The notes: a model not told the origin generated them from the sequence alone. 31,887 nucleotides of DNA from Bacillota bacterium (GCA_023400235.1 JAEXFI010000028.1:1-31887); one strand, 5' to 3'. Shown: positions 24,141 to 31,638, counted from the first letter of the stretch. Translations and numbers: made by a program.

Positions 24141-25433
24141 ATGTTTAACGAATTTATCAAACATTACAACATCATCAGGGACATACTCAGAGATTGCTTT
24201 CTTTACGGCTATTACTCCAGGGATGGGCTTGAAAACAAAAGAAATGTCAGCTCCAGAAAGATAAGTTATGAAATCCGCCGTATCCAGCAATACGTTGAAA
24301 ATGAATATATAAGGTTTGACAAGGACGGCAGATACAAGCTCTTGAGCCTGTCCTATGATTTTTTGAGACACCCTGATAACTTCCTGGTAAGTACTTATAT
24401 GACCAAAAGCTTTACTCGCACTGATTTATTGACGTATTTCCTGCTTCTTTTATTTATCCGTTCAGAAAGCAAGCCATGCTCCTTGAAGTATATAGAAGAT
24501 GGACTCAATGCCAGGGGGTTGGTGTCCTTTGATAAAATAAGCAGTAAAACCATCCAAAGAAAGCTGGCGGAAATGTGTGAAAGCATAGGAGTGCTCTCTT
24601 GTGAAGCTGTAAAGAGAACCAGGTATTACAGCGTAGCCGGGGATTTGCTGGAGACCCTCAATACTGATGAACTCAAAGAGCTGATGACCGCTGTCAGTCT
24701 ATACAAAAACATTGTATTCCCGGTAACTGCAGGCTATTTCTGCCAGCAGACCCTTAAGGATTACTTTTTATATGAGCGCAAAATGAAGTATGAGGATAAA
24801 AATATATATAATTACAGGCAGGTACACTTTCATCCTGTCATTGAGGAGCAGGTGCTCTGGGAGCTTATGAAGGCTATCCACCAGAGGAGAAAAATACGGA
24901 TAACATATCATTCGCCCAAAAGCACAAGTAACAGCAGTAACAGAAAAATACTCAGCCCGTATAAAATCAGATATGATGTACGACATGGGCGCTACTACCT
25001 GATATCCTTCAATACCCATAGCAGATGCATTGTTTCAAGACTTGACAGGCTGGAAGCTGTGGAATTGCTGGAGGAACAATTCCATAGAGAGGATTTTGAC
25101 GAAAGGTACCGTTCTCATATGCATTACAGCTGGTCAAGCGCAGCACTTAACCCAGCCAATAAGCCGGAGACAGTCAAGCTTGAGATTATTATAAATGAAC
25201 CTGCTGAAAACTATATTCTGGAAAGAATAAAATATGAGGCCACTCTTGGGATGCTGGAGAAAATAGAAGCAGGACGGTATTGCTTCACCCTGCAGATAAA
25301 TGACAGCTATGAAATTATTCCGTGGCTCAGAAGCTATGCAGGGTATGTCAAAGTGCTTGAAAGCAAGGAGCTTGCGGAAAAGCTGCTAAATGACTGGAAG
25401 GAGACACTTTCAAACTATGGAATTGTTCAATGA
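24141..25433 (+). CDS. WYL-domain transcription regulator 1
   Basis: A 430-aa protein with an N-terminal winged-helix-like region (within about 1-180) and a WYL domain around residues 240-330. The ligand pocket motif is PYKIRYDVRHGRYYLISFN, where YYL stands in place of Trp-Tyr-Leu, followed by a C-terminal WCX-like extension ending near LRSYAGYVKVLESKELAEKLL. WYL regulators bind nucleic acids or nucleotides and often control defence or DNA/RNA-stress genes. The start follows GGAGGGG. It overlaps or abuts a second WYL protein and lies upstream of the tRNA-like RNA and RtcB, so it probably senses RNA damage signals for this island. That sensing role is inference. Confidence 0.9.
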   Translation: MFNEFIKHYNIIRDILRDCFLYGYYSRDGLENKRNVSSRKISYEIRRIQQYVENEYIRFDKDGRYKLLSLSYDFLRHPDNFLVSTYMTKSFTRTDLLTYFLLLLFIRSESKPCSLKYIEDGLNARGLVSFDKISSKTIQRKLAEMCESIGVLSCEAVKRTRYYSVAGDLLETLNTDELKELMTAVSLYKNIVFPVTAGYFCQQTLKDYFLYERKMKYEDKNIYNYRQVHFHPVIEEQVLWELMKAIHQRRKIRITYHSPKSTSNSSNRKILSPYKIRYDVRHGRYYLISFNTHSRCIVSRLDRLEAVELLEEQFHREDFDERYRSHMHYSWSSAALNPANKPETVKLEIIINEPAENYILERIKYEATLGMLEKIEAGRYCFTLQINDSYEIIPWLRSYAGYVKVLESKELAEKLLNDWKETLSNYGIVQ

Positions 25434-26418
25434 AGTAAAGAACAGGTATTTTCAACTGGTTTTCAGGATTATCAATGAATGTGCCCAGGGAAGGGCGAAA
25501 GCCGATGTAATCAGAATCGTGGATATGGGAGAATTTGAGCAGAAGCTGATTGGTAAAAATCAGCAATCTTTTGCAGACATTATTTTAAATAAGGGGAATA
25601 AAGCTGAAGCCCTGAACCTGTTAAGGGAAAGGGAAGGCTTGTTTTATCCCTGCATTGACAGTAACGGGGAAGCTCCCCTTCCCATAAGGCTTACAAATAT
25701 GGAGAAGGCCTGGCTTAAAGCTCTTTTGCAGCAGCAGGAGGTAAATCTGCTGCTTGGGAAAAATACACTTGATAAACTGAATAAGGAGCTGGAGAACTTC
25801 GATTCACCAATAAGGCAGGAATATATTGAGACCACAAATACCGTTAAGTTACCTGAAATAAGCCAAAGGGAGAATTATGAGGAAAATTTCAGATTGATAG
25901 TGCAGGCCCTTACAGACGAAAAGCCTATAAGATATACCAATGTAGACAGAAATGGAAATATTCATGCAGACAAGCTGGCCCTGCCGGTGAATCTTGAGTA
26001 TTCCATGAGAGATTCAAGATTTAGGGTTTCGCTGTATTCCATTGATGAAAGCAGGCCAATAATGGCGAATATTTTCAGTCTTTCCAGTGTGGCTATTGTG
26101 GATGAAAATGTTGGGATTGACAGGGAGACAGCAAAAAAGCTGCTTTTTGAGCAGAAATATTCCGATCAGCCTGTAATTTTGGAGGTGACTGACCTGAATA
26201 CCGCTATGGAAAGGTGCTTCATGTGTTTTTCAGGAATGGAGAGAACAGCAAGAGAGCTTGGAAACAATAAATATGAAATAAGGTTTAATTATTATCTTTT
26301 TGAAGAGGAAAGTATTATTCAAAACATCTTATCCCTTGGACCTTATGTGAAAGTTATATCACCTCAAGCAATGGCAAATGAGGTAGTGAAAAGAGTGAAA
26401 AAAGCAATTGTCCTGTAG
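25417..26418 (+). CDS. WYL-domain transcription regulator 2
   Basis: A 333-aa protein from ATG 25417. AAGGAG lies upstream with a long 13-base spacer; ATG 25390, which overlaps the previous gene by 44 bases, is the alternative. The N-terminus MELFNEVKNRYFQLVFRIINE and the central LPVNLEYSMRDSRFRVSLYSI fit the second member of clostridial WYL pairs, in which the WYL tripeptide itself is not preserved. The C-terminal LGPYVKVISPQAMANEVVKRV matches the WCX extension. It overlaps or abuts WYL 1 and is followed by a strong terminator. The two proteins may form a heteromeric regulator, by analogy only. Confidence 0.85.
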   Translation: MELFNEVKNRYFQLVFRIINECAQGRAKADVIRIVDMGEFEQKLIGKNQQSFADIILNKGNKAEALNLLREREGLFYPCIDSNGEAPLPIRLTNMEKAWLKALLQQQEVNLLLGKNTLDKLNKELENFDSPIRQEYIETTNTVKLPEISQRENYEENFRLIVQALTDEKPIRYTNVDRNGNIHADKLALPVNLEYSMRDSRFRVSLYSIDESRPIMANIFSLSSVAIVDENVGIDRETAKKLLFEQKYSDQPVILEVTDLNTAMERCFMCFSGMERTARELGNNKYEIRFNYYLFEEESIIQNILSLGPYVKVISPQAMANEVVKRVKKAIVL

Positions 26419-26468
26419 CTTGGGAAATTGTGTGATATGAAATGAATGCTATATTTTGTCGGTAGAAG

Positions 26469-26503
26469 AAGTTTGCAATGTTAATGTTGCAAGCTTTTTG
26501 TCT
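26469..26503 (+). terminator. Rho-independent terminator after the WYL genes
   Basis: AAGTTTGCAA (26469-26478) pairs with TTGCAAGCTT (26487-26496), 10 bp including one G-U with an 8-nt loop, followed by a T-rich tract (TTTTTGTCTTTT). It separates the WYL genes from the tRNA-like RNA and the SPFH-rtcB genes, which therefore need their own promoter. Confidence 0.8.
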
Positions 26504-26525
26504 TTTAAAAGAAAAATTATCCTTG

Positions 26526-26531
26526 TATACT
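26526..26531 (+). promoter_or_regulatory. Possible -10 element for the tRNA-like RNA
   Basis: TATACT at 26526-26531, preceded by TG, is the best -10 candidate between the WYL terminator and the tRNA-like RNA. No matching -35 was found, so it would need an activator. The true start could lie elsewhere between 26505 and 26600. Confidence 0.3.
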
Positions 26532-26631
26532 AAAATTGTTCTTAATTCCCAAGGCAAAGATTTCTGAATGGTCTGGCGGTGCTTCAAGCTTCTATTGCTT
26601 GAGGTATACCGGGAAGCAAGAACTCAATTTA

Positions 26632-26697
26632 CCTTAGTGCGGGAGGTTCGATTCCTCCATTGCTGTAAAGCAATTAGCTCATAGGTAGAGCATAAGG
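26632..26697 (+). ncRNA. Circularly permuted tRNA-like RNA (Y-RNA-type tRNA mimic)
   Basis: Every helix of a tRNA except the anticodon loop is present, in permuted order. CCTTA (26632-26636) is the 3' anticodon strand. GTGCG (26637-26641) is a 5-nt variable loop. GGAGG-TTCGATT-CCTCC (26642-26658) is a perfect 5-bp T-arm with canonical loop. ATTGCT (26659-26664) and AGCAAT (26669-26674) form the acceptor helix, closed by a GTAA (GNRA) tetraloop instead of free ends. TA (26675-26676) are U8-A9. GCTC-ATAGGTA-GAGC (26677-26691) is a D-arm with G18-G19. A26692 is position 26, and TAAGG (26693-26697) is the 5' anticodon strand. With closed acceptor and open anticodon stem it cannot be a charged tRNA. 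This is the topology of YrlA-type bacterial Y RNAs. SPFH/Band-7-RtcB operons are reported to carry a tRNA-like RNA, which this probably is. A hairpin at 26582-26604 lies upstream. Confidence 0.85.
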
Positions 26698-26707
26698 CTA
26701 TGGATAA

Positions 26708-26768
26708 GGGGTTCGATTCCCCATCAGACTCAGGAGCTGACGCAGGCTGCACTGGACTGTTAAGCCAG
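26708..26768 (+). ncRNA. Second tRNA-like block: extra T-arm and Asn-like anticodon arm
   Basis: GGGG-TTCGATT-CCCC (26708-26722) repeats the T-loop of the first block on a 4-bp stem. After a short TCAG/CTGA hairpin (26724-26727/26737-26740), CTGGA-CTGTTAA-GCCAG (26752-26768) forms an anticodon-like hairpin. Its 7-nt loop is identical to that of tRNA-Asn (anticodon GTT), and its last stem pair is an A-G mismatch. No clear D-arm joins the two. It is probably part of the same transcript as the permuted tRNA, either as a second degenerate module or as bait for tRNA-acting proteins. Confidence 0.5.
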
Positions 26769-26905
26769 AAAAGCACACAGAAGTTTTGGAGGGAATCCTC
26801 AGCTATTTGCAGGAATTTTGCAAAAAAGCACTGGAATTAAGCCTTGAAGTGTACGGATACCGGGTGTGGCAAGCCCAAGCTTATACATTGATCATATTTG
26901 AAGAG

Positions 26906-26926
26906 TCAGGATCACCTGATTTTTTT
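26906..26926 (+). terminator. Probable terminator of the tRNA-like RNA
   Basis: TCAGG (26906-26910) and CCTGA (26915-26919) with loop ATCA are followed by seven T residues. Two further weaker pairs extend the stem outward. It lies 173 bases before the SPFH gene, so the RNA may be a separate short transcript of at most about 390 nt, with part of transcription reading on into SPFH-rtcB. The remaining DNA from 26769 to 27098 holds two small hairpins (26789-26800 and about 26807-26823) and no convincing gene. Confidence 0.6.
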
Positions 26927-27098
26927 CAGAGATGCTGTGTTATAACCTGGGTAATGAGCTTCTCCTGTAGGAGAGCTTCAGTTGCAATATCCTTAAGCAG
27001 CACTCCGCCCAAATACCAGGAGGATTCTGCCCCAAAATTCAAATCAGAGGCTGAGAATGAGATTAATTTAAAATGTATTAAAGAAAGGATGGTCAAAA

Positions 27099-28220
27099 AT
27101 GAGGATAACAATTAAGAATGATGAAAGAGGCTTGCTGTTTAAGGACGGAAACTATGCTAAATGCTTGAAGCCCGGGAAATACAGCCTTAATCCATTTGTT
27201 AAGTATACAGCTGCCGTAGCAGATGTAAATAAGGTGTTTGAAACCGCAGGCAGGAACCTGAATATTTATCTGGAGGACCAGGAGCTTTTAAAGGAGCTTA
27301 CGGTTATAGATGTTCAGGATTATGAGCTTGCCCTGCACTTTGAAGACGGCAAGCTCTCAGAGGTTCTGAAATCCGGCAAATATGCGTTTTGGAATATACT
27401 TAAAAAGCATGAGTTCCTGGTGATTGATACCAGAAATCCGGAGGTAGGGGATATCGATGCTTCAATATATAAAAGTCCAAAGCTTTCAGGAGTCATTGGC
27501 TACTTTGAAGTTGAGAGTCATGAAAAGGGCATTCTGTATTATGATAATATAGTACAGAAAACACTGGAACCGGGCAGATATTTCTTCTGGAAAAGTCCTG
27601 TACATACCGCGGTTAAGAAAATCGACCTGAGACAACAGCAGTTGGATATGCTAGGTCAGGAAATCATGACTGAGGATAAAATAACCTTAAGGCTTAACTT
27701 TGTGTGCCATTACAAAATTGTAAACCCCTTGAAGGTTGTTGAAATAAAGGCCTTTGAGGAGCAGTTGTACATAGTCCTGCAATTGATATTGAGAGAGTAT
27801 GTGGGTTGCATGAAGCTTGATGACCTGCTTGCGAAGAAACAGGAACTGGGAAGCTATGTACTTGAAAAACTCAAAGAGAAAAGCAGCAGCTATGGTGTCG
27901 ATTTCCTGTTTGCGGGTGTGAAGGATGTTGTTTTACCTGGCGAAATAAAAGACATATTAAACACTGTGCTGATTGCTGAAAAAAAGGCACAGGCCAATGT
28001 TATTACAAGAAGGGAAGAGGTTGCTTCAACCAGAAGCCTCTTAAATACCGCCAAGCTTATGGAGGAAAATCAGACGCTATACAGGCTGAAGGAGCTTGAA
28101 TTCCTGGAAAAAATCTGTGAGAAGATAGGAAACGTCTCACTGACCGGGGGCGGCAGTTTACTGGAACAATTGAATACCTTGCTTTCAAACAAGGCTGTAG
28201 ATAAGCAATGTAAGGTATAA
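27099..28220 (+). CDS. SPFH/Band-7 (slipin-like) protein of the RNA-repair operon
   Basis: A 373-aa protein without a membrane segment or signal, so probably cytosolic. Residues about 135-320 form an SPFH domain (ESHEKGILYYDNIVQKTLEPGRY, then KITLRLNFVCHYKIVNPLK and DVVLPGEIKDILNTVLIAEKKAQANVI), followed by a helical, coiled-coil-prone C-terminus. The N-terminal part holds three copies of a motif G-L-L-F/Y-x-D/N-G...L-x-P/S-G-K/R-Y (residues about 8-30, 75-98, 141-164). AAAGGA precedes ATG 27099. It is directly followed by rtcB. Such SPFH proteins have been proposed as scaffolds for RtcB with a cognate tRNA-like RNA, taking the role Ro60 plays with Y RNA; a ring-forming scaffold function here is inference. 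Confidence 0.9.
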   Translation: MRITIKNDERGLLFKDGNYAKCLKPGKYSLNPFVKYTAAVADVNKVFETAGRNLNIYLEDQELLKELTVIDVQDYELALHFEDGKLSEVLKSGKYAFWNILKKHEFLVIDTRNPEVGDIDASIYKSPKLSGVIGYFEVESHEKGILYYDNIVQKTLEPGRYFFWKSPVHTAVKKIDLRQQQLDMLGQEIMTEDKITLRLNFVCHYKIVNPLKVVEIKAFEEQLYIVLQLILREYVGCMKLDDLLAKKQELGSYVLEKLKEKSSSYGVDFLFAGVKDVVLPGEIKDILNTVLIAEKKAQANVITRREEVASTRSLLNTAKLMEENQTLYRLKELEFLEKICEKIGNVSLTGGGSLLEQLNTLLSNKAVDKQCKV

Positions 28221-28236
28221 GGGATGTGGAGATATT

Positions 28237-29421
28237 ATGATTGAAATCAAAGGGGAATACAATGCAGCTAAGGTTTTTACCCACAAGCTGGAGGAAAAGG
28301 CTGCGGATCAGATACTGGAGCTGTGCAATCAGGAGTTTGTAAAAGAAAGCATGATAAGAATAATGCCGGATACTCATGCAGGTGCGGGCTGTACCATAGG
28401 AACGACAATGACCATAAGGGATAAAATAGTTCCAAACCTGGTGGGAGTTGATATCGGCTGCGGAATGTTCGTCAGCATATTGGGGAAAACAGAGATAGAT
28501 TTTAAGAGACTTGATGAAGTAATTCGCAGCAGTATTCCAAGCGGGTTTGACGTACGTGTGAAGCCCCATGAATATAATGCCTTTGTGGATATCCAGGGCT
28601 TAAGGTGTAAAGAGCAGGTTGACTTGAAAAGGGCAGCACTGAGCATCGGCACACTTGGAGGCGGAAATCATTTCATTGAAATGAATGTTGATGCTGCCGG
28701 GAATTTATACTTGGTTGTACATTCTGGCAGCCGCCATATGGGTAAGCAGATAGCGGAATACTATCAGAACAGGGCAGTCAGGGAAGTAGTAAAGAGGAGC
28801 AATACTGAGATTATTGCAGAACTGAAGCTGCAAGGCAGAGAGCAGGATATTCAGAAGCAGATTGAGAAGGAAAGGGTTAAAATCAGCGACTCCTTAGCCT
28901 ATGTTCAGGGTCAGGCCTTTGATGATTATATTCATGATATGCGGATTGCCCAGACCTTTGCAGAATTCAACCGAAAAGCAATTGCAGAAGTGCTTGTGCG
29001 TAAAATGGGTTTTGAGGTAAAGGATAGTTTCACCACAATTCATAATTATATAGACATGGATGAAATGGTTTTGAGAAAAGGCGCCATATCCGCAAAGGCA
29101 GGCGAAAGAGTAATAATACCTGTGAACATGAGGGATGGAAGCATTATCGCTACAGGCAAGGGGAATGCTGACTGGAACCAATCTGCCCCTCACGGTGCAG
29201 GACGGTTGATGAGCCGGAAACAGGCAAGGCTGAAATTGTCCCTGGAAGAGTTTAAAAAGTCCATGGATGGGATATATACAACCTCAGTGTCGGCGGATAC
29301 GCTGGATGAAGCTCCGTCAGCCTACAAGCCCATGGAGGAGATAATTGCCAACATTCAGGACACTGTTGAAATCAACCGGATAATCAAACCGGTTTATAAC
29401 TTCAAGGCTTCGGAGGGTTAA
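28237..29421 (+). CDS. rtcB: RtcB-family RNA ligase
   Basis: GTP-dependent RNA ligase, 394 aa, that joins 2',3'-cyclic phosphate or 3'-phosphate ends to 5'-OH ends left by tRNA-cutting ribonucleases. All key motifs are present: DTHAGAGCTIG, VGVDIGCGM with metal ligands Asp72 and Cys75, GTLGGGNHFIE, VVHSGSRHMG, and SAPHGAGR with nucleophile His319, the residue that is guanylylated. It is slightly shorter than E. coli RtcB (408 aa). The gap from the SPFH gene is 16 bases with GGAG before ATG 28237, so they are co-transcribed. No rtcA cyclase or archease gene is nearby, unlike many rtc operons; the RlaP-like enzymes may supply end processing instead. Confidence 0.97.
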   Translation: MIEIKGEYNAAKVFTHKLEEKAADQILELCNQEFVKESMIRIMPDTHAGAGCTIGTTMTIRDKIVPNLVGVDIGCGMFVSILGKTEIDFKRLDEVIRSSIPSGFDVRVKPHEYNAFVDIQGLRCKEQVDLKRAALSIGTLGGGNHFIEMNVDAAGNLYLVVHSGSRHMGKQIAEYYQNRAVREVVKRSNTEIIAELKLQGREQDIQKQIEKERVKISDSLAYVQGQAFDDYIHDMRIAQTFAEFNRKAIAEVLVRKMGFEVKDSFTTIHNYIDMDEMVLRKGAISAKAGERVIIPVNMRDGSIIATGKGNADWNQSAPHGAGRLMSRKQARLKLSLEEFKKSMDGIYTTSVSADTLDEAPSAYKPMEEIIANIQDTVEINRIIKPVYNFKASEG

Positions 29422-29446
29422 CTGGTATAAGGGCTTATGTCAAGAA

Positions 29447-29798
29447 GTGAGGTGGATTTGCACTAACATATTTTCACCTAAAATAGTTCAACACAAAGAA
29501 ATTTATCTCTTCCCTTTTGAAGTTTTTGACCCCTTAATGATAAAAAGCAATGATACAATCAATTCGATGGAAATAATTATCCATAAAATCGGAGATATGT
29601 TGGTCAGTGAATTATCAGTATGGAAACCCTTATAAGAGTTCATTAAGTATAGGAATACCAATGAGTGGAATGCAGGGCTTTCAAAATTATTATCAATAAG
29701 CATATCATAACTGAGTGCCTGGTGACTTTGAGGAAGAGAAAAAGTCATTTTGGAAGAAGCTTTTACTGAAGATTATAAATTGCTATAATGCAATCTAA
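29447..29798 (+). pseudogene. Possible decayed gene between rtcB and the 205-aa gene
   Basis: The 468-bp gap 29422-29889 holds no intact gene. A short open stretch (29447-29635, containing FPFEVFDPLMIKSND) is followed after stops by another-frame coding-like stretch ending GDFEEEKKSFWKKLL...CYNAI with stop at 29796-29798. Charged and hydrophobic alternation suggests a broken small protein, perhaps an immunity-type protein, but no family was recognised. Confidence 0.3.
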
Positions 29799-29889
29799 GG
29801 ACTTTAAAATAGTGAATTACTGGTAAACTTTCAATTGCTTCGAGGAGAACTATGCAGTACTAGTGTGACGTTCAAAAGGATGAATTAAG

Positions 29890-30507
29890 ATGAATATTTA
29901 TGTTGATGTCAGACACCTTGATTTCTGGTGGGGCTTTTATGGATTCTGCAATAATACCTCCTGGGAGGATATGGTGCTTTATCGAAAATGGGGAAGGGGT
30001 TACAGAAAGCTTGCCTGGACATGTATTTGTACCAAGCCATACTTTGAGAGTGGTTTGGCAGATTTAAGAGAAGATCCTGATGAAAAGGAATTTGTAGAAG
30101 GAATAGTTGAGTTTTTGGAAGGCAATAAAATAAAATACCATTACTATTATGACAAAGTAAATGATACGGACTTTTATGAAGTTCCATATGAGGCACAAAG
30201 GAATCAGAATAATATAAAACCTCGCTCAATTGAGACCTGGTATCCAAGTAATGGTGTTGATAAGAATGTTTTGGATATATGCGCAAGAGCATTCTGCAAA
30301 CAATTCTTAGATATACAGGTTGATGGAGTGGAATTTAAAAAAGTAGTTTTATTTGAGGAAGCCTTTAATACGTATATGGAGCACATGAAAATTTGGGAGC
30401 AAAATCCTAAAGTTGTGTTCTCAGATTCACTTATAGAACAGATGACAAAGCAAATGAATATTCAGAAGGAAAAGGTGTTAGGAATTCTTAATAGAAGTAT
30501 TAAATGA
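29890..30507 (+). CDS. Hypothetical protein, 205 aa
   Basis: This intact protein of unrecognised family starts at ATG 29890 after AAAGGATG. It has no signal or membrane segment. It is rich in Trp and Tyr at the N-terminus (RHLDFWWGFYGFCNNTSWEDM) and ends in a charged helical segment (LIEQMTKQMNIQKEKVLGILN). It lies 52 bases before a CbrC-family gene on the same strand and likely shares its transcript. Size, acidic stretches and proximity to a bacteriocin-tolerance-type gene would suit an immunity or stress protein, but nothing in the sequence demonstrates that. Confidence 0.75.
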   Translation: MNIYVDVRHLDFWWGFYGFCNNTSWEDMVLYRKWGRGYRKLAWTCICTKPYFESGLADLREDPDEKEFVEGIVEFLEGNKIKYHYYYDKVNDTDFYEVPYEAQRNQNNIKPRSIETWYPSNGVDKNVLDICARAFCKQFLDIQVDGVEFKKVVLFEEAFNTYMEHMKIWEQNPKVVFSDSLIEQMTKQMNIQKEKVLGILNRSIK

Positions 30508-30559
30508 GAAGGGGACCACAAGAGCAGAATAAGTATCTGAGAGAAGCCAGGAGATCAAC

Positions 30560-31090
30560 ATGGATAAAATAAATTTTAAGTACCATCCCAATGTATGGGA
30601 TATGAATATCTTCTCAAAAAATGCAGATGGGACAAAAGCAATCTGTCAATGCTGCGGACAGGAAACGGAATATTATTTGGAAATCATGTATTGCAGGGAA
30701 AATATTCAATGTATATGTCCCGAATGTGTTGCATCGGGAAGGGCTGCAGAAAAGTTTAACGGTACCTTCATTCAGGATGCGGAAATTGACAAGGTCAGTG
30801 ATAAAGAAAAAACAGATGAGCTCTTGAAGAGGACGCCGGGCTACATCAGCTGGCAGGGAGAACATTGGCTGGCCTGCTGCAATGATTTCTGCCAATACAT
30901 ACAAGAGGTTGGAATTGAGGATTTAAAAAGTATGGGAATAGCGGAACAGGTGATTTCAGAATATGAGGCAGATAATCCCGAGGATTATTATGAGGACTGT
31001 ATGGAATACCTGGGTAACGGAATAATGCAAGGGTATTTATTCAGATGCCTGCACTGCGGCAAATACCGCTTATGGGTGGACGTCGACTAA
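30560..31090 (+). CDS. cbrC: CbrC/UPF0167-family protein
   Basis: A 176-aa protein with the family's opening FKYHPNVWDMNIF and cysteine pairs in CQCCGQET, CICPECV and LHCGKY, a likely zinc-binding arrangement. The middle contains RTPGYISWQGEHWLACCNDFC, typical of CbrC. In E. coli CbrC is linked to tolerance of colicin E2, but the biochemical role is unknown. AGGAG precedes ATG 30560 with good spacing. Members of the family are common in Firmicutes, often near immunity-type genes. The preceding unknown gene is probably co-transcribed. Confidence 0.85.
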   Translation: MDKINFKYHPNVWDMNIFSKNADGTKAICQCCGQETEYYLEIMYCRENIQCICPECVASGRAAEKFNGTFIQDAEIDKVSDKEKTDELLKRTPGYISWQGEHWLACCNDFCQYIQEVGIEDLKSMGIAEQVISEYEADNPEDYYEDCMEYLGNGIMQGYLFRCLHCGKYRLWVDVD

Positions 31091-31200
31091 AGTTTGAATG
31101 AAACTAAAGGCAATCCTGCCTGCCATGCCGAGGTTGCTTTTTCCAAAAGAGTATAATGAAAGTATCGGCTGAAATAGTTGCTTTGCTGCACCTATGATGC

Positions 31201-31586
31201 TTGAAAACTTCGCATGTTGAGCCGGAAGCAAGTGGTTTGCAGCCGGCTTTAAAAGAAAGACTGATTAAACAAGAGGGCAAATGGATTTTCAAAATTACAG
31301 ACAGGGTTTTTCTTTCCCAAAAGGATATAAGACAGGTTCAGCTTGCAAAAGGTGCAATTAGGGCCGGAATAGAATTTTTACTGGAAAGCAGGGGGGAAAA
31401 GCTCAGGCTGTTGACAAAGTGCTAATTGCCGGCTCATTTGGTTATCATCTCAGAGCAAAGAGCCTGATCAATATAGGTCTTCTGCCCAAGGAGTTTGACG
31501 GAAAAATAGCAGAAAATGTTGAAGTTCTGGAACTGGCAAATATAACTAGTTTTGACAGGGCTTTTGTCAGTTGCCTGGAATTCTAG
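31201..31586 (+). pseudogene. Frameshifted remnant of a RACo/DUF4445-type ASKHA protein
   Basis: Two overlapping frames together resemble the C-terminal part of the reductive activator of corrinoid proteins and its DUF4445 relatives. The first frame gives FLSQKDIRQVQLAKGAIRAG up to a stop at 31423-31425. After a one-base shift near the G-run at about 31391-31396 the second gives VDKVLIAGSFGYHLRAKSLI and NIGLLPKEFDGKI, ending at TAG 31584-31586. The 5' ferredoxin and most of the ASKHA domain are missing, and the expected phosphate-binding tail is garbled, so it is a dead fragment. The DNA from 31091 to 31200 shows nothing else recognisable. Confidence 0.7.
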
Positions 31587-31638
31587 CTGTGGAATAAAAA
31601 AGCCATACTAAACATATATGAAATATATATAAAATGTA

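Noticed and set aside
26659..26722. Ordinary tRNA gene using the D-arm and the second T-arm
   Set aside because: There is no anticodon arm between them, and the acceptor strand AGCAAT finds its partner upstream, not after the second T-arm.
26926..27111. Minus-strand frame of 61 codons ahead of the SPFH gene
   Set aside because: It is short, overlaps the SPFH start, has no recognisable motif and no visible promoter.
26786..27115. Plus-strand frame of 109 codons between the tRNA-like RNA and the SPFH gene
   Set aside because: It starts at TTG without a convincing ribosome site, runs through a terminator hairpin and overlaps the SPFH start.
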